Positions 48,791 to 59,758 are shown, numbered from the stretch's first letter. The stretch: DNA of 64,000 nucleotides from an uncultured delta proteobacterium (GCA_903843965.1 CAIMRY010000030.1:1-64000), one strand, 5' to 3'. Translations and numbers: made by a program. Notes: a model not told the origin generated them from the letters alone.

Positions 48791-48902
48791 GGTGTTCCCC
48801 CGTGTCTGTGCCATGGTTCAGCCGCTTCGTCTGGCCGATTCGTCTGAGAGTTGTTGTGGCCGCGCCCGGAAACGCGCCTGCGCCCACGGCAAAAGGCCCG
48901 GC

Positions 48903-49295
48903 TCAGAGCACCCGGCCCAGGGCCGCGCCCAGGGCGAAGGCCGCGAAGCCCAGCGCGTTCTGCCCGATCAGGTTGAGCCCCGCGTAAACCCACTGGGAGC
49001 CGCGCATAAGCTCGCCGGTTTCAAAGATGAGCGAAGAGAAGGTGGTGAAAGCGCCCATGAAGCCCACCAGGATGACCACGCGCAGCTCGGCGCGGATGAG
49101 CTGGCGCTCGTCGGCCAGAACCCAGACCAGGCCGAAGAGCAGGCAGCCCAAGAGGTTCACGGCGGCGGTGCCCCAGGGAAAGTCCCGGCCCATGAGGTCG
49201 TGGACCGCGCCGGAAAGCCAGTACCGGGAAAGGGTGCCGCAGGTTCCGGCCAGGGCCAGCAGCAGGATCTTGTGCAGCATGGGGCTGGTGTTCAT
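48903..49295 (-). CDS. crcB: Fluoride channel CrcB (Fluc)
   Basis: A 130-residue protein with four membrane helices that exports fluoride as an antiparallel dimer. Signatures: GGTCGTLSRYW-like AGTCGTLSRYWLSG (near 17), GTAAVNLLGCLLFGL with the pore Asn, and GFMGAFTTFSSLIFET, the Phe-box region. MLHKIL, 15 bases later, is an alternative start. It is 112 bp upstream of the DUF190-CBS gene in the same direction. I looked for a fluoride riboswitch in the leader and did not find one. Confidence 0.93.
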   Translation of the reverse strand: MNTSPMLHKILLLALAGTCGTLSRYWLSGAVHDLMGRDFPWGTAAVNLLGCLLFGLVWVLADERQLIRAELRVVILVGFMGAFTTFSSLIFETGELMRGSQWVYAGLNLIGQNALGFAAFALGAALGRVL

Positions 49296-49403
49296 TGTGG
49301 TTGGGCTCCCGTTGTGGCTGTAGCCTGAAATGGGCCCGGAGCACAACCGCCGCGTTCCGGCCCGGTCCAGGGGCCTTGCGGCGCGCGCCTGCATCGAGAA
49401 CGA

Positions 49404-49490
49404 CCATTTGACATCGGGCATTTGCCACCGGGCATTTGCCACGGGCCATTTCCCACGGCCAATTGCTCTGGGCCAATTGACACTGGCCGG
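49404..49490. repeat. Degenerate 13-14 bp tandem repeat in the crcB leader
   Basis: Six to seven imperfect units follow each other: CATTTGACATC, GGGCATTTGCCACC, GGGCATTTGCCAC, GGGCCATTTCCCAC, GGCCAATTGCTCT, GGGCCAATTGACAC. Individual units are near-palindromic (GGCCAATTG, GGGCATTTGCC). The region lies between divergent crcB and the MORN lipoprotein gene, so it could be a multi-site operator; it could equally be a plain microsatellite. Confidence 0.6.
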
Positions 49491-49632
49491 ATGATGTGCC
49501 AGCACAGAGCCTTTGCAAAAGCGCTGCAACCCGCCAGGAGATCATGACAATACCGCTCTGCGCCGGTCTTGTCCAAACTCCCGGCCGCTTTTCCGCCGCG
49601 CCAGCACCCTCCAACCTTGCGGAGTCCCTGTC

Positions 49633-51102
49633 ATGCAGCGCCTGCTCCTTCCCGCCGCCCTCGCCTTCACCCTGCTGCTCTGCTCCTGCGTCGAGATGAC
49701 CCCGCCGCCCAAGGACTGCGAGGTCCGGGACAAGGACGTCAACTTCGCCTACACCGGCGGCTGCAAGGACGGCTACGCCGAGGGCTACGGCGTGGCCAAG
49801 GGCGAGAGCAAAATAGTCGCCGGGCTTGCGGAGTTCGACGAATACCGGGGGATGTTCCACAACGGCATTGAGCACGGCAAGGGCCTGTACATCTGGGCTC
49901 CCGGCAGCACACAGTACGATGGCGACTGGGTGGAGGGCCACAGGACCGGCAAGGGCACGTTCACCCGGTATGACTTCGTGTACGAGGGCGACTGGGTGAA
50001 TGGCAAATGGGACGGTGTGGGCACCTTGCGCTACAACGCCGGGCCATACTACATAGGCGACTGGAAGAACGGCAAGCGCAACGGTTTCGGCACCGGCACG
50101 GAATTCCGGGATACAAGCAAAAAAATTGGCCTCTGGAAGGAGGATGCGTTCGTCCGCGCCTGCGCCGACGCCTATGCCTGCGGTGCTCGCAAGACCAACG
50201 GCCCCTGCCAGGTGGTGGACCAGGACATCGCCGTGGACTACGCCGGGCAGTGCAAGGACGGCTTCGCCAGCGGCGCGGGCGTGGCCAAGGGCCGGGACCA
50301 GTACCGGGGAACCCTGGCCGGGGGCCTGCCCAACGGCAAGGGCACGTACACCTGGGCCAGCGGCACCCGATATGCGGGCGGGTTCAACGCCGGAGCGCGC
50401 AGCGGCTTTGGCATCCTGAGCGTTCCGCGCGCGGTCTACAACCCCAAGACCATGGCCAAGCACGGCGGGCAGTGGACGGGCGACACCTACGTCGTGGCCG
50501 GCATCTGGGACGGGTTCGAAGTGCAGACCCTGTGCCCCAGCGAGGCCGCCTGCGCCGCGCAAAAGGCGCGGGAGGAAAAACTGCGCCAGGAACGGGAGAC
50601 CCAGGCCCGGCTTGAGCGCGAGGCCCAGGAGCGGCGCGACCGCGTGGCCCAGGAGGCCAGAAGAAAGCAGGAGGAGGCGCAGGCGCGCAGAGACGCCCGT
50701 CGGCCCAGAACCTCCGGCTCCAGCTCCAGCTCCGGCTCCAGCTCCAGCTCCGGCTCCAGCTCCGGCTCCGACAGCGGGCCAACCCAGGTCGACTACATCA
50801 TGGTCACGGCGGACATCCAGGCCTGGGGCAACTACGACATCGCCCTGCGCATCGACAACTACAACGGCTCCCCCGACGGGGAAAGCCCCGGCTACATCAG
50901 CGACAAGAGCGAGTGGTGGCACTCCAAGACCATCGGCAAGGGCTACAACGGCCGCATCGGGGGCCGGTACAAGTTCGAGGTCAAGTTTCGCAACGTGCGC
51001 AACGTCGTCTGCACCGGCACCTTTTCCCCGGACAGCAGCAAGAGGACGTTCAAGATACAGCTGCACGAGGACTGCACCGACGCCGGAAGCAACGCGTACT
51101 GA
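49633..51102 (+). CDS. MORN-repeat lipoprotein with Ser/Gly linker
   Basis: A 489-residue exported protein. ATG at 49633 starts a lipoprotein-like signal (MQRLLLPAALAFTLLLCSC). About eight MORN repeats fill residues 40-270, for example YDGDWVEGHRTGKGTFTRYD and YIGDWKNGKRNGFGTGTEF. A charged helix rich in Arg, Glu and Gln (about 308-358) leads to a (Ser-rich)Gly linker encoded by repeated AGCTCC (50719-50772), then a compact C-terminal domain (381-489) with DIALRIDNYNGSPDGES and RNVVCTGTF. An earlier frame start at 49513 lacks a signal peptide. Function unknown; MORN arrays usually bind lipid or protein. Confidence 0.8.
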   Translation: MQRLLLPAALAFTLLLCSCVEMTPPPKDCEVRDKDVNFAYTGGCKDGYAEGYGVAKGESKIVAGLAEFDEYRGMFHNGIEHGKGLYIWAPGSTQYDGDWVEGHRTGKGTFTRYDFVYEGDWVNGKWDGVGTLRYNAGPYYIGDWKNGKRNGFGTGTEFRDTSKKIGLWKEDAFVRACADAYACGARKTNGPCQVVDQDIAVDYAGQCKDGFASGAGVAKGRDQYRGTLAGGLPNGKGTYTWASGTRYAGGFNAGARSGFGILSVPRAVYNPKTMAKHGGQWTGDTYVVAGIWDGFEVQTLCPSEAACAAQKAREEKLRQERETQARLEREAQERRDRVAQEARRKQEEAQARRDARRPRTSGSSSSSGSSSSSGSSSGSDSGPTQVDYIMVTADIQAWGNYDIALRIDNYNGSPDGESPGYISDKSEWWHSKTIGKGYNGRIGGRYKFEVKFRNVRNVVCTGTFSPDSSKRTFKIQLHEDCTDAGSNAY

Positions 51103-51220
51103 CCCGCCGGGCGCTGGGCCTGCCCTTGGCCCTTGCCGCCGGGACATTCGCGCCGTAGATTCGGCCCACTGCGTGCGTGCTGCGCCGCGCCGCCATAAAC
51201 CACGCGGACCAAAGGACGCC

Positions 51221-52201
51221 ATGACGCCACCCGCCAGCCCATCTCCGACCGCCCAGGCCCCGGTCGCGCTTTCCGTGCTGGTGGCCACCTGCGACCGCCT
51301 GGAGCAGCTCAAGTGCGCGGTGGACTCCATCCTTGGCGGGGTGCGCCTGCCCCTGGAGCTCATCGTGGTGGACGGCGGCTCCACCGACGGCACCGTGGAG
51401 TACCTGCTGAACACGCCCGGCGTGACCCCGGTGCTCCAGGGCCGCAAGCTGGGCCCGGCCAGAAGCTACAACGAGGCCTGGGCCCAGGCCTGCGGCGAGT
51501 ATACCTGCTGGCTGTCGGACGACACCGAGCTGGTGCCCGGCGCGCTGGACGCCGCCGTTACGATCCTGAAGACCGATCCGGGCATCGGCATGGTCGGGCT
51601 GAAAACGCGGGACACACTGGGGCCCTGGGTCCAGGAGCCCTATGTCGGCGGCATCAGCGAATACGGCGTCCTCAACTGCAACCACGGAGTGCTGCGGCTG
51701 GACCTCTTGCGCGCCGTAGGCTGCTTCACCGAGGCCTACAAGTTCTACTTCATCGACCCGGACCTTACGGCCAAGATCTTGTGCGCGGGCCGCCGCGTGG
51801 TCATGACCCGGCAGGTCTCGGTGCTGCACCACCGGGCCTGGAGCGAGACCCAGGGCGTGGTCCAGCGGGCCGAGAGCGTGTCCGGCGGGGTGGACAACGC
51901 AGCCCTGTACCGGGAGTTTTTTCGCTTTCTTGCCACAGCGCAGGGACGCAAGGCACGCCTGCGCTCCCTCACGCCCGGCATCCTGGACCGGCTGTACCGG
52001 GGCAGGCCCCCGGCCTGGACGGACTGGACCCGCCTGGGTCTGAACCGGCGCGACGTGAACAATCTCCTGAACACCTGGTTCATCAGCCCGCTGGACCCGC
52101 TCCTGAGCCTGGGCAGGCCCTACCATCTGGCCCAGACCCTGCCGCAGGAGCTGCTGGCCCACCCGGACAACCCCCTCCGCGCGCTGGCCTGCGGACAGTA
52201 G
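51221..52201 (+). CDS. Family 2 glycosyltransferase
   Basis: A 326-residue GT-A enzyme. The nucleotide-binding start SVLVATCDRLEQLKCAVDSI (about 19-38) is followed by LELIVVDGGSTDGTVEYL and a DxD-like SDDTEL near 103. Acceptor region: NCNHGVLRLDLLRAVGCFTE, FIDPDLTAKI. No membrane helix. ATG at 51221 follows AAAGGA. It starts 118 bp after the MORN gene; no other polysaccharide genes are next to it, so the product is unknown. Confidence 0.85.
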   Translation: MTPPASPSPTAQAPVALSVLVATCDRLEQLKCAVDSILGGVRLPLELIVVDGGSTDGTVEYLLNTPGVTPVLQGRKLGPARSYNEAWAQACGEYTCWLSDDTELVPGALDAAVTILKTDPGIGMVGLKTRDTLGPWVQEPYVGGISEYGVLNCNHGVLRLDLLRAVGCFTEAYKFYFIDPDLTAKILCAGRRVVMTRQVSVLHHRAWSETQGVVQRAESVSGGVDNAALYREFFRFLATAQGRKARLRSLTPGILDRLYRGRPPAWTDWTRLGLNRRDVNNLLNTWFISPLDPLLSLGRPYHLAQTLPQELLAHPDNPLRALACGQ

Positions 52202-52545
52202 CTCGGACGGACGCCTTAGTCCGCAGCCTCGCGGCGACGTGGCCCTAGTCCAGCTGCCACCGGAGGCGCGCATCCTGGCCGTGCCCGGCTGGGGTCTCAG
52301 CTGCCCTGGTCTCGTCCGCCTGGCCACTTCCGTCTAGCCTTCCGCATGGTCTTCCGCGTGGCCGGGCAGGTCCTCCACCGCGCAGCGGAAGGCTCCACGC
52401 GCGTGGAACACGGCCAAAGAGCGTTCACCCCCGCCCACTTGCCAGACGCCAACCATCTGTTCGGACACGAATATGTTCCAATAGGCTCCTTCCGGCCAAA
52501 AACCGCCGACAGGGGCCCAGCGTATTTTTTCTGTTGCGACACACC
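52202..52545. other. Intergenic region before the efflux operon
   Basis: No gene or clear terminator is seen in these 344 bases. The GC-rich left part ends sharply near 52525, where an AT-rich island (52525-52620) with the TetR promoter and operator begins. A stretch TTCCGCATGGTCTTCCGCGTGG (22 bases; near 52339) is a short imperfect direct repeat. Confidence 0.4.
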
Positions 52546-52583
52546 TTGACATTCTTTAAATTCAAATTTAAATGAAATTTGAA
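52546..52583 (+). promoter_or_regulatory. Promoter with overlapping palindromic operator for the TetR-RND operon
   Basis: TTGACA (52546-52551) and TAAATG (52569-52574) are 17 bp apart. Across the -10 lies a perfect inverted repeat, TTCAAATTT (52561-52569) and AAATTTGAA (52575-52583), with a 5-base centre. A TetR dimer bound here would block RNA polymerase, so the regulator at 52622 probably represses itself and the pump. The position 38 bp before the gene fits. Confidence 0.68.
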
Positions 52584-52621
52584 ATCGAATTTACATCCGA
52601 ACGTTTTTTCCTGGAGTCGCC

Positions 52622-53278
52622 ATGAAAATACTCAGCCCGCACTGCACAAAAGCTCGCCTGCTCCAAGCCGGCCGTCAGGTGTTCGTCCAGCATGGCCTGA
52701 AAAATGCTACGGTTCGCGAGATCTGCGATCTTGCCGGTGCCAACGTGGCCGCCGTGAGCTATCATTTCGGGAGCAAGGAAAAGCTGTACATGTGCATCCT
52801 GGAGAACCACCTCGTGGAAGGGGAGCTGCTGTATCCCCTGGACCAGGGCATCACCCCGCAGAGTTCGCCGGAGGACCGCCTGCGCGCCCATGTGCACGGC
52901 TTCCTGCAGCAGACCCTGGGCGACGGCAACCCGGAGACCGAGCGCCTGGGCAAGCTGTTGATCCAGGAGATCATTGAGCCGTCTCAATATTTTGGCGAAC
53001 TCTTTGAAAAACACTGCCGACCCAGGCACGATCGTCTGCTCTCCATCGTGCGCGCGCTGCTGCCCGGACTGGATGAGCTCTCCGTGGCCCGCTGCGCGTC
53101 CAGCATCGCCGGGCAGTGCGTGTTGTTCGACTTCGCCCGGGAGACCATGGCCCGCATGGCCCCGGAGCTGGTGCTCAAGTCCAGCAACATCGACAGCATC
53201 GCCGACTTCATCTTCGAATTCTCCATGGGCGGCATCGAGCGGCTGCTGGCGCGGACCAAGGCCCCGGCCACGGCCTGA
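52622..53278 (+). CDS. TetR-family regulator of the RND efflux operon
   Basis: A 218-residue repressor. The N-terminal helix-turn-helix is KNATVREICDLAGANVAAVS followed by YHFGSKEKLY (about 26-56), the classic TetR motif. The C-terminal ligand domain resembles the CecR/DUF1956 group (LIQEIIEPSQYFGELFEKHC). CTGGAGTCGCC before ATG gives a weak site. It is followed 50 bp on by the membrane-fusion gene and preceded by a matching palindrome, so it is the likely local repressor. Inducer unknown. Confidence 0.9.
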   Translation: MKILSPHCTKARLLQAGRQVFVQHGLKNATVREICDLAGANVAAVSYHFGSKEKLYMCILENHLVEGELLYPLDQGITPQSSPEDRLRAHVHGFLQQTLGDGNPETERLGKLLIQEIIEPSQYFGELFEKHCRPRHDRLLSIVRALLPGLDELSVARCASSIAGQCVLFDFARETMARMAPELVLKSSNIDSIADFIFEFSMGGIERLLARTKAPATA

Positions 53279-53328
53279 TTCCCCCCTGTGTTCGTCAACA
53301 TCCAACTCAACACGGACTAGGACAGTAC

Positions 53329-54909
53329 ATGCGCACGCACCCTCATTTCGCAGTGTCGATCCTTATTGCCGCCGCCCTGGCGACCCTTGCCGGGTGCGGT
53401 CAGAGCACGCAGGCGAGCGCGCCCCCGGCCAGCGAACCGGAAGTCGCCGTGGCCACCATGGCCCTGGAAAAAACGACCCTGACCACGGTGCTGCCCGGCC
53501 GCACCTCCGCCTTTCTCGTGGCCGAGGTGCGCCCCCAGGTGGGCGGCATCATCCAGAAGCGCCTGTTCGTCGAAGGCTCCGACGTGAAGGCGGGCCAGGT
53601 GCTCTACCAGATCGACCCGGCCACCTACCAGGCCGCCTACGACAACGCCAGGGCGGCCCTGGCCAAGGCCGAGGCCAACGCCCAGCCCGCGCGGCTCAAG
53701 GGCGAGCGCTACGCCAGCCTGTCCAAGGTGCGCGCCGTGAGCCAGCAGGACAACGACGACGCCCAGGCCGCCAACCGCCAGGCCCAGGCCGAGGTCCTCT
53801 CGGCCAAGGCCGCGCTGGAGTCCGCGCACATCAACCTGGCCTACACCCGCGTGACCGCGCCCATCTCCGGGCGCATCGGCAAGTCCGCGGTCACGCCCGG
53901 AGCCCTGGTCACGGCCAGCCAGGCCGCGCCCCTGGCCACCATCCAGCAGACCGACCAGATTTACGTGGACGTGACCCAGTCCAGCAGCGAGGTCATGCGC
54001 CTGCGCCGCGACATGGCCAGCGGCAGGCTCAAGAAGGCCGGGGCCGACGCGGCCAAGGCCACGCTGCTCTTTGACGACGGCACGGCCTATGCGAAGGAGG
54101 GCGTGCTGCAGTTCTCGGACATCACCGTGGACCCCAGCACCGGGGTCATCACCCTGCGCGCCGTGTTTCCCAATCCGGGCCGCGAGCTGATGCCCGGCCT
54201 GTACGTGCGCGCCGTGCTGGAGGAAGGCACCGACGACCAGGCCATCCTGGTGCCCCAGCAGGCCGTGAGCCGCGACTCCAAGGGCGCGCCCCTGGTCATG
54301 CTGGTCAAGCCCGACAACAGCGTGGAGGCCCGGCCCATCGAGGTCAGCCGCGTGGTGGGCGACAAGTGGCTGGTGTCCGGCGGCCTGGCCACAGGCGATC
54401 GGGTCATCGTGGAGGGGCTGCAAAAGGCCCGGCCCGGAGCCAAGGTCAAGCCTGTGGAAACCGCGCCCGTGGCCGCCAAGCCCGCCGACGCACAACCCGG
54501 CGACGCCAAGCCTGTCGGCTCCGCTTCCCCGTCCGGCCAGACCCAGGCCGCACCCATGTCCGCAGCCCCGGCCAAGACTCCGGCCATGTCTTCGGACAAG
54601 GCTCCGGCCGCCGCACCGGCGGCCAAGGCCGGAGCGGCGGACCTGCCGCCTGCCACGGCTGCAGCCCCGGCCCCGGCTTCCGCCTTTGGCAAAGCCGCCG
54701 CCTCGGCCAAGACCGCTGCCCAGGCCCAGGCCATGCCGGTCAAGACCGCGCCAGTCAAATCCGAGAAGAAGGCTGCCCCGGTCAAGCCGGAACCGGCCAA
54801 GACCGACACGCCCGCGCGCGGCGTGTACTCCCCGCCCAAGGGCGAGCCCTGGCCCACGTCGGGCCAGAGCCCGGAGCCCAAGACCGAACACGCAGCCGAC
54901 CAGCAGTAG
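53329..54909 (+). CDS. RND efflux periplasmic adaptor (AcrA-like) with a long Ala/Pro/Lys tail
   Basis: A 526-residue lipoprotein; Cys23 lies in TLAGCGQS. The adaptor core has [20 protein letters not shown], a biotinyl-lipoyl-like [20 protein letters not shown], the alpha-hairpin with [19 protein letters not shown], then [20 protein letters not shown] and [11 protein letters not shown]. After about residue 372 comes roughly 155 residues of low complexity (Ala, Pro, Lys, Ser), ending [14 protein letters not shown]. Typical AcrA homologs end near 390, so the tail is an addition. It joins the pump gene 17 bp on. Confidence 0.92.
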   Translation: MRTHPHFAVSILIAAALATLAGCGQSTQASAPPASEPEVAVATMALEKTTLTTVLPGRTSAFLVAEVRPQVGGIIQKRLFVEGSDVKAGQVLYQIDPATYQAAYDNARAALAKAEANAQPARLKGERYASLSKVRAVSQQDNDDAQAANRQAQAEVLSAKAALESAHINLAYTRVTAPISGRIGKSAVTPGALVTASQAAPLATIQQTDQIYVDVTQSSSEVMRLRRDMASGRLKKAGADAAKATLLFDDGTAYAKEGVLQFSDITVDPSTGVITLRAVFPNPGRELMPGLYVRAVLEEGTDDQAILVPQQAVSRDSKGAPLVMLVKPDNSVEARPIEVSRVVGDKWLVSGGLATGDRVIVEGLQKARPGAKVKPVETAPVAAKPADAQPGDAKPVGSASPSGQTQAAPMSAAPAKTPAMSSDKAPAAAPAAKAGAADLPPATAAAPAPASAFGKAAASAKTAAQAQAMPVKTAPVKSEKKAAPVKPEPAKTDTPARGVYSPPKGEPWPTSGQSPEPKTEHAADQQ

Positions 54910-54926
54910 GGAGCCGAGCACACACC

Positions 54927-57900
54927 ATGGCCAAGTTCTTCATCGACCGCCCGGTCTTCGCCTGGGTCATCGCCATCATCATCATGCTTGCGGGCGCGCT
55001 GTCCATCATGCGCCTGCCCATCTCCCAGTATCCGCGCATCGCGCCCACAACCATCAGCATCACCGCCGCCTACCCCGGCGCCTCGCCCAAGACCCTGGAA
55101 GACACCGTCACCCAGGTCATTGAGCAGAAGATGAACGGCCTGGACAACTTGAGCTACATGTCGTCCACCAGCGACACCACGGGCGCGGCCATCATCACCC
55201 TGACCTTCGACTCCAACACCGACCCGGACATCGCCCAGGTGCAGGTGCAGAACAAGCTGGCCCTGGCCACCCCGCTTTTGCCCCAGGAGGTCCAGCGCCA
55301 GGGCATCACCGTGGCCAAGAGCGTGAAGAACTTCCTGGTGGTCCTGGGCTTCGTGTCCGACGACGGCAGCATGAACGGCGGCGATTTGACCGACTACGTC
55401 TCGACCTACATCATGGACGCCATCAGCCGCGTCAACGGCGTGGGCGAGGCCAACGTCTTCGGCGCGCAGTACGCCATGCGCATCTGGCTCGACCCGGACA
55501 AGCTGTTCACCTACAGGCTCACCCCAGCCGACGTGAAGGCCGCCATCCAGGCCCAGAACAGCCAGATCTCCGCTGGCCAGGTGGGCGGCACCCCGTCGGT
55601 CAAGGGCCAGCAGATGAACTTCACCATCCTCTCGCAGTCCCGGCTGGAAAGCGCGGCCCAGTTTGAGAACGTGCTTCTGCGCGTAAACACCGACGGCTCC
55701 GCCGTAAGGCTGAAGGACGTGGCCCGCTGCGAGCTGGGCAGCGAGAGCTACGACCGGCTCTCCCGCTTCAACGGCAAACCCGCCGCTGGCCTGGCTGTGA
55801 AGCTGGCCACCGGGGCCAATGCGCTGGACACGGTGAACGCCGTGCACAAGGCCGTGGACGCCCTTTCCAAGACCATGCCCCAGGGCATGCGCGTGGTCTA
55901 CCCGTACGACACCACGCCCTTTGTGCGCGCCTCCCTGGAGGAGGTGGTCAAGACCCTGCTGGAGGCCGTGCTCCTGGTCTTCCTGGTCATGTACCTGTTT
56001 TTGCAGAACATGCGCGCCACCATCATCCCGACCATCGCCGTGCCCGTGGTGCTTCTTGGCACCTTCGGGGCCATGGCCGCCTTCGGCTTCTCCATCAACA
56101 CCCTGACCATGTTCGGCGTGGTCCTGGCCATCGGGCTGCTTGTGGACGACGCCATCGTGGTGGTCGAAAACGTGGAGCGCATCATGACCGAGGAGGGCCT
56201 CTCGCCCAAGGAGGCCACCAAGAAATCCATGGGCCAGATCACCGGGGCGCTGGTGGGCATCGCGCTGGTGCTCTCCGCCGTGTTCATCCCCATGGCCTTC
56301 ATCAGCGGCTCCTCCGGCGTCATCTACCGCCAGTTCTCGCTGACCATCGTCTCGGCCATGCTGCTCTCGGTGGTGGTGGCCCTGGTGCTCACCCCGGCCT
56401 TGTGCGCCACCTTCCTCAAGCCCGCGCACAAGGGCGGGCACATGGCCCAGCACGGCTTCTTCGGGGTCTTCAACCGCCTGTTCGACGCCAGCAGCAAAAA
56501 GTACCGCAACAACGTCTCCGGCCTGCTCAAGCGGCACAAGCGCGTGCTTCTGGCCTACGTGTTCATCCTCGCGGGCCTGGTCGTCTTGTTCATGCGCCTG
56601 CCTTCATCCTTTTTGCCCGAGGAAGACCAGGGCATCCTCTTCTCCATGGTCCAGCTGCCCACGGGCGCCACCCAGGAAAGCACCCTGGAGGTGCTCAAGA
56701 CCATCGAGCACCACTTCCTGGTGGAGGAGAAGGACTCGGTCAAGTCCATGTTCACCGTGGCCGGGTTCAGCTTCGCGGGCAGCGGCCAGAACGCGGGCCT
56801 GGCCTTTGTGCAGCTCAAGGACTGGGGCGAGCGCAAGGGCGCGGGCAACAGCGCCCAGGCCATCGCCGGGCGGGCCATGAAGAGCTTCGCCCAGATCAAG
56901 AGCGCCATGGGCTTCGCCTTCACCCCGCCTGCGGTGATGGAGCTGGGCAACGCCTCCGGCTTTGACCTGTACCTGCTGGACCGCGCCGGGCTGGGCCACG
57001 CGGCGCTGATGCAGGCGCGCAACCAGCTCCTGGGCATGGCGGCCAAGAGCCCGGTGCTCATGGCCGTGCGCCCCAACGGCCAGGAGGACACCCCCCAGTA
57101 CCAGATCGACATCGACCAGGCCAAGTCCGGGGCCTTTGGCCTGTCCACCGCCGACATCAACGACACCCTGTCCACGGCCCTGGGCGGCAGCTACGTCAAC
57201 GACTTCCTGGACCGCGGCCGCGTGAAGAAGGTCTTTGTCCAGGGCGACGCGCCCTTCCGCATGATGCCCGAGGACATCAACCGCTGGCACGTGCGCAACA
57301 GCCAGGGCGGCATGACGCCCTTCTCGGCCTTTGCCACGGGCCGCTGGACCTACGGCTCGCCGCGTCTGGAGCGCTACAACGGCTTTCCCGCCGTGGAGAT
57401 CCTGGGCATGCCCGCTCCGGGCAAGAGCTCGGGCGAGGCCATGCGCACCCTGGAAAGCATGGCCGCGCAGCTGCCCCCGGGCATCGCCCTGGAATGGACC
57501 GGCCTGTCGCACCAGGAGCGCGTGAGCGGCTCCCAGGCCCCGGCCCTGTACGCCATCTCCATCCTGGTGGTCTTTTTGTGCCTGGCCGCACTGTATGAAA
57601 GCTGGTCCGTGCCCACGGCGGTCATCCTGGTGGTGCCGCTGGGCATCGTGGGCGCGGTGCTGGCCACCTTTGGCCGGGGCCTGACCAACGACGTGTACTT
57701 CCAGGTGGGCCTCTTGACCACCATCGGCCTGGCGGCCAAGAACGCCATCCTCATCGTGGAGTTCGCCAAGGCCCAGGTGGAGATGGGCCACGAGCTCCTG
57801 GCCGCCACCATGGAGGCCGCGCGCCTGCGCCTGCGGCCCATCCTCATGACCTCGCTGGCCTTCATCCTGGGCGTTTTGCCCCTGGCCATCAGCACCGGCG

Positions 57901-58151
57901 CGGGCTCCGGCAGCCAGAAGGCCATCGGCACCGGCGTCATCGGCGGCATGCTTACGGCCACGGTGCTTGGCATCTACTTTGTGCCGGTGTTCTTCGTGCT
58001 GGTCTACAGCTTTGCCGCACGCAGGAAGAAGCCGCAGCCTCCCCAGACCGAGGCCGGGCCGCAGGACCCTTCCGCCGCGCCCAAGGCCCCGGCGCAGGAG
58101 TCCCTGCCCGGCAACCTGGCCGCCGCCACGGCCCATGAGGTGCACGCATGA
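54927..58151 (+). CDS. RND multidrug efflux pump, HAE1 family (AcrB-like)
   Basis: A 1074-residue inner-membrane proton antiporter. [20 protein letters not shown] is the usual first helix; [20 protein letters not shown] and [17 protein letters not shown] open the porter domain. The proton-relay Asp pair is in [16 protein letters not shown] near 410; [18 protein letters not shown] and [17 protein letters not shown] are family signatures. Length matches AcrB plus a Pro/Ala-rich end of about 45 residues. It is co-transcribed with the adaptor and overlaps the outer-membrane gene by four bases. Confidence 0.96.
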   Translation: MAKFFIDRPVFAWVIAIIIMLAGALSIMRLPISQYPRIAPTTISITAAYPGASPKTLEDTVTQVIEQKMNGLDNLSYMSSTSDTTGAAIITLTFDSNTDPDIAQVQVQNKLALATPLLPQEVQRQGITVAKSVKNFLVVLGFVSDDGSMNGGDLTDYVSTYIMDAISRVNGVGEANVFGAQYAMRIWLDPDKLFTYRLTPADVKAAIQAQNSQISAGQVGGTPSVKGQQMNFTILSQSRLESAAQFENVLLRVNTDGSAVRLKDVARCELGSESYDRLSRFNGKPAAGLAVKLATGANALDTVNAVHKAVDALSKTMPQGMRVVYPYDTTPFVRASLEEVVKTLLEAVLLVFLVMYLFLQNMRATIIPTIAVPVVLLGTFGAMAAFGFSINTLTMFGVVLAIGLLVDDAIVVVENVERIMTEEGLSPKEATKKSMGQITGALVGIALVLSAVFIPMAFISGSSGVIYRQFSLTIVSAMLLSVVVALVLTPALCATFLKPAHKGGHMAQHGFFGVFNRLFDASSKKYRNNVSGLLKRHKRVLLAYVFILAGLVVLFMRLPSSFLPEEDQGILFSMVQLPTGATQESTLEVLKTIEHHFLVEEKDSVKSMFTVAGFSFAGSGQNAGLAFVQLKDWGERKGAGNSAQAIAGRAMKSFAQIKSAMGFAFTPPAVMELGNASGFDLYLLDRAGLGHAALMQARNQLLGMAAKSPVLMAVRPNGQEDTPQYQIDIDQAKSGAFGLSTADINDTLSTALGGSYVNDFLDRGRVKKVFVQGDAPFRMMPEDINRWHVRNSQGGMTPFSAFATGRWTYGSPRLERYNGFPAVEILGMPAPGKSSGEAMRTLESMAAQLPPGIALEWTGLSHQERVSGSQAPALYAISILVVFLCLAALYESWSVPTAVILVVPLGIVGAVLATFGRGLTNDVYFQVGLLTTIGLAAKNAILIVEFAKAQVEMGHELLAATMEAARLRLRPILMTSLAFILGVLPLAISTGAGSGSQKAIGTGVIGGMLTATVLGIYFVPVFFVLVYSFAARRKKPQPPQTEAGPQDPSAAPKAPAQESLPGNLAAATAHEVHA

Positions 58152-59584
58152 ACCGCGCCCTGAAATCCCAGTGCGGCGCCGGGCTGGCCCTGTGCCTGGC
58201 CCTGTGCCTCATCCTGGCCCTCGTCGGCTGCTCCATGGCCCCCAAGTACGAGCGGCCCTCGCCGCAGCTGCCCCTTGACTGGGCCACCGGCGGAGCGTCC
58301 CGGTCCCAGGCCAACGCCACCATGCCGGACTGGCGGCAGGTCATTGTCGACGAGCCCATGCGCCGCGTGGTGGAACTGGCCCTGGCAGGCAACCGCGACC
58401 TGCGCGTGGCCGCCCTGAACATCGAAAAGGCCCAGGCCCAGTACCAGATCCAGCGCGCGGACCTGCTGCCCAAGATCAACGCCACCACAGGGGCGGACAT
58501 GCACCGCACCCCGGCCAGGCTCTCGGGCACGGGCTCGCCGGTGACCACGCGCACGTACAGCGTGGGCCTGGGCTTCAGCAGCTTTGAGCTGGACTTCTTC
58601 GGCCGCATCCAGAGCCTGAAGGACGCGGCCCTGGAGCAGTTCCTGGCCACGGAGTCCGCGCGCCGCAGCGTGGAGCTGAGCCTCGTGGCCGAGGTGGCCA
58701 CGGCCTACATGACCCTGGCCGCAGACCGCGAGCAGCTGGCCCTGGCCCGGGAGATCCTGGCCACGGAGCAGACAAGCCGCGAGCTCATCCAGCAGCGCTT
58801 CGACTTCGGCGTGGACAACGAGCTGGACTTGAGCCGAGCCCAGACCACGGTGGACACGGCCAGGGTGCAGGCGGCCCGGTACGCCGCCCAGGTCACGGCG
58901 GACGAGAACCTGCTGGCCCTGCTCGTGGGCGCGCCCCTTGCGCCGGAGCTGCTCCCGGCCAAAACTTTGGCCGAGGTGGCCCCGCTTGCGCCCGTGCCCG
59001 CCGGGCTGCCCTCCGAGGTGCTGACCCGCAGACCCGACGTGCAAAGCGCCGAGCACCAGCTGAAAAGCGCCAACGCCAACATCGGCGCGGCCAGGGCCAG
59101 GCACTTCCCGTCCATCAGCATCACCGGCATCCTCGGCAGCTCCAGCAACGAGATCAACGGGCTGTTCAAGACCGGGTCTGGCCTGTGGTCCTTTGCCCCG
59201 CAGGTGACCCTGCCCATCTTCCAGGGCGGGGCCATCACCGCCGGGGTTAAAATGGCCGAGGCCGACCGCGACATCCTGGTGGCACAGTACGAGAAAGCCG
59301 TGCAGACGGCCTTCCGCGAGGTCTCGGACTGCCTGGCCCAGGGCGCGTCCCTGACCGAGCAGACCGAGGCCCAGGCCTCCCTGGCCAAGGCTGCGGGCAC
59401 GGGCTTTGAACTCTCCACCCTGCGCTACGAGGCCGGGGTGGACGGCTACCTCTCCAAGCTGGACGCGCAGCGAACCTATGCCGTGGCGCGGCAGAGCCTC
59501 ATCTCGGTCCGCCTGGCGCGCAGGAGCAACACCCTGACCCTGTACAAGACCCTGGGCGGCGGCTGGAAGGCCGAGGCCGAGTAG
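58148..59584 (+). CDS. Outer-membrane efflux lipoprotein, NodT/OprM family
   Basis: A 478-residue TolC-like channel. Cys28 in LALVGCSM is the lipid site. Family landmarks: [93 protein letters not shown] and [20 protein letters not shown]. Its ATG overlaps the pump stop (ATGA, 58148-58151). With the two preceding genes it completes a tripartite efflux system. Confidence 0.94.
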   Translation: MNRALKSQCGAGLALCLALCLILALVGCSMAPKYERPSPQLPLDWATGGASRSQANATMPDWRQVIVDEPMRRVVELALAGNRDLRVAALNIEKAQAQYQIQRADLLPKINATTGADMHRTPARLSGTGSPVTTRTYSVGLGFSSFELDFFGRIQSLKDAALEQFLATESARRSVELSLVAEVATAYMTLAADREQLALAREILATEQTSRELIQQRFDFGVDNELDLSRAQTTVDTARVQAARYAAQVTADENLLALLVGAPLAPELLPAKTLAEVAPLAPVPAGLPSEVLTRRPDVQSAEHQLKSANANIGAARARHFPSISITGILGSSSNEINGLFKTGSGLWSFAPQVTLPIFQGGAITAGVKMAEADRDILVAQYEKAVQTAFREVSDCLAQGASLTEQTEAQASLAKAAGTGFELSTLRYEAGVDGYLSKLDAQRTYAVARQSLISVRLARRSNTLTLYKTLGGGWKAEAE

Positions 59585-59758
59585 TCCGGCCGTCCACGAC
59601 ACGCCGCACGGCATCGCAGTGGACAGCGAACAACAAGCAGGCGCTCATCCTCGCTTTACCCCGTGCGGGCGAGGGCGGTTCATTCGGTCGTGAGGCGGGC
59701 AACACGACAGGGGTGCGACGATCCGTCCGCGGCCTCCTGTGCGCCCGTCGACCTGGCG

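Noticed and set aside
49296-49520. Fluoride riboswitch upstream of crcB
   Set aside because: I could not find the conserved loop and pseudoknot sequences on the minus strand; only degenerate short repeats are present.
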